Assembly (NCBI RefSeq): GCF_025938155.1
Contig: NZ_JAPCZG010000003.1
Location: 124,001-188,000 of the forward strand
DNA length: 64,000 nt
DNA from: Novosphingobium sp. KCTC 2891
GTDB lineage: Bacteria > Pseudomonadota > Alphaproteobacteria > Sphingomonadales > Sphingomonadaceae
Direction of reading: 5' to 3'
In this document: positions 63,469 through 64,000 of the stretch, piece after piece
Layout: the number at the start of each line of letters is the position of its first letter
Numbering within the stretch: the stretch's first letter is position 1
Notes under the pieces: generated by a model
Databases searched by the model: none
Told to the model about the DNA's origin: nothing
Seen by the model: only the letters and a program-made list of their open reading frames with translations
Position numbers and translations under genes: made by a program

Positions 63469-63843
63469 TCAGGCATAGCTGACCAGCTCGAACTCGATGC
63501 CGTCCCAGTCGTAGAAGTAGAACCGCCGCCCCGGCGCATAGTCGGCGTGGTTGAACGGCGTCAGCCCATGACGCTCGACCATGCGCTCGGCCGCGTCGAG
63601 ATCGTCCACCACGATGCCCACGTGCTGGAGCGGCGCGCCTTTCGGGAACGTGCCGGTGACCGGCTCCCTGGGCGTGTAGAGCGCGATGTAGTCGAACTCG
63701 GCACCGAGATGGATGGTCCGGCCGTCGTCGATCGCGGGGCCGCGCCAACGTTCCTGCCAGCCGGTGATGTCAGCCAGAAGGCGCGCGGTGCGGTCCGGAT
63801 CGCTCACCCGGATATTGACGTGTTCAAGGCGGGCTGCGGCCAT
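63469..63843 (-). CDS. VOC-superfamily (glyoxalase/bleomycin-resistance fold) protein
   Basis: A 124-residue metal-site protein of the vicinal oxygen chelate fold. Two beta-alpha-beta-beta-beta modules are seen. Candidate metal ligands are His8 (LEHVNIRV), the DYIALY strand, His in LQHVGIVVDDL and Glu in DGIEFELV. Could be a lyase, isomerase, dioxygenase or drug-binding protein. It is divergent from a MerR-family gene and preceded by a SoxR-type dyad in a promoter with a 19-bp spacer, suggesting induction by redox-active compounds. Confidence 0.87.
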   Translation of the reverse strand: MAAARLEHVNIRVSDPDRTARLLADITGWQERWRGPAIDDGRTIHLGAEFDYIALYTPREPVTGTFPKGAPLQHVGIVVDDLDAAERMVERHGLTPFNHADYAPGRRFYFYDWDGIEFELVSYA

Positions 63844-63887
63844 GATCTGAGGTCCTTTCTGAAGTTTCGCTCGACTCGGTGACCCTG

Positions 63888-63918
63888 TTTATGCAACCTC
63901 AAGCTGACTTGAGGTCAA
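63888..63918 (-). promoter_or_regulatory. MerR/SoxR-type promoter for the VOC gene
   Basis: On the minus strand, -35 TTGACC (63918-63913), a 19-bp spacer and -10 CATAAA (63893-63888). The dyad CCTCAAG / CTTGAGG with spacer CTGA (63897-63914) lies between the elements. This is nearly identical to the Escherichia coli SoxR box in the soxS promoter (CCTCAAGTTAACTTGAGG), including the over-long spacer. Confidence 0.8.
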
Positions 63919-63940
63919 GATTTGAAGTGGCGGAATCGCG

Positions 63941-64000
63941 ATGAATCGCAACGATCTGATCCCGATTGGCGTGCTGGCCCGGCGCACCGGCCTCGCCGTG
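63941..64000 (+). CDS. MerR-family regulator, probably SoxR, cut by window end
   Basis: The first 20 codons read MNRNDLIPIGVLARRTGLAV, the start of a MerR winged-helix domain (L-x-I-G-x-L-A-R-R-T-G-L). The gene runs off the window. The adjacent SoxR-type dyad and divergent arrangement point to SoxR rather than a metal-responsive member; the iron-sulfur cysteines that would confirm it are outside. Confidence 0.72.
   Translation, partial: MNRNDLIPIGVLARRTGLAV

Noticed and set aside
1..64000. Search by eye for tRNA genes, CRISPR arrays, insertion sequences, phage genes and attachment sites
   Set aside because: No tRNA-like cloverleaf, regularly spaced repeats, transposase or integrase was recognised; without a computational scan a short RNA gene could still be missed.

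Overview
The window is high-GC (roughly two thirds G+C), densely packed bacterial chromosome. Gene content points to an alphaproteobacterium of the order Sphingomonadales, probably Novosphingobium or a close relative. The pointers are the aa3 oxidase cluster coxB-coxA-ctaB-coxF-ctaG-coxC-surf1, a GCS2-type glutamate-cysteine ligase, a TonB receptor/P450/Rieske catabolic block, and the argH-lptM-lysA order. This is inferred from protein content; no rRNA or other phylogenetic marker is present. No tRNA, rRNA, CRISPR array or insertion sequence was recognised, and no gene-free stretch exceeds about 250 bp.

Layout. (a) 1-7080: a sensor kinase (5' end outside the window) followed by a heavy-metal-type RND efflux operon (adaptor, permease, small cytoplasmic protein, outer-membrane factor, lipoprotein). 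(b) 7077-9818: a divergently placed ars operon, arsR-arsC(LMW-PTP type)-aquaporin-arsC(glutaredoxin type)-arsH, with no dedicated arsenite pump. (c) 9836-11178: a subtilase lacking its 5' end, joined out of frame to the 5' part of an RTX-repeat gene; this looks like a rearrangement scar. (d) 11263-19730: the main accessory block. A TetR regulator is divergent from a TonB-dependent receptor, a double NTF2/SnoaL protein, a cytochrome P450, an SDR dehydrogenase, a Rieske oxygenase and a second SnoaL-like protein. Two near-identical palindromes (AACAATCC-N4-GGATTGTT type) lie before the receptor and before the Rieske gene. This is the best candidate for an undescribed system: an uptake and oxidation pathway for an unknown hydrophobic substrate.

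(e) 19762-30432: housekeeping genes. A TlpA-like lipoprotein diverges from argH-lptM-lysA-cysG(N). A long leftward run follows, pyrE-pdxJ-acpS-lepB-AI-2E permease-DUF3089-ruvX-two thioesterases. (f) 30535-39681: cytochrome c oxidase structural and assembly genes, interrupted by an epoxide-hydrolase-like gene and ending in SURF1 and thrC. A strong terminator hairpin sits inside the 5' coding region of the DUF983 gene. (g) 39688-43476: a methyltransferase, a FolB-like aldolase, a pteridine-reductase-like SDR and moaA-moaD-moaE in nearly overlapping order, a pterin/molybdopterin group. (h) 43496-50070: a lipoprotein, rplU-rpmA, an acetyltransferase, a divergent diiron-type hydrolase/TetR pair with two tandem palindromes, ygfZ, pyrC and rarD.

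(i) 50276-63465: a glycine-zipper protein, a lipoprotein, an AstD-like dehydrogenase, SelO, an alpha/beta hydrolase with a glycosyltransferase, a YfgM-like protein with BamB, an ICMT-like membrane methyltransferase, an ABM monooxygenase-fold protein, gshA, rsmE and ubiA. (j) 63469-64000: a glyoxalase-fold (VOC) gene divergent from a MerR-family gene cut by the window edge. A SoxR-type dyad between them sits in a 19-bp promoter spacer facing the VOC gene.
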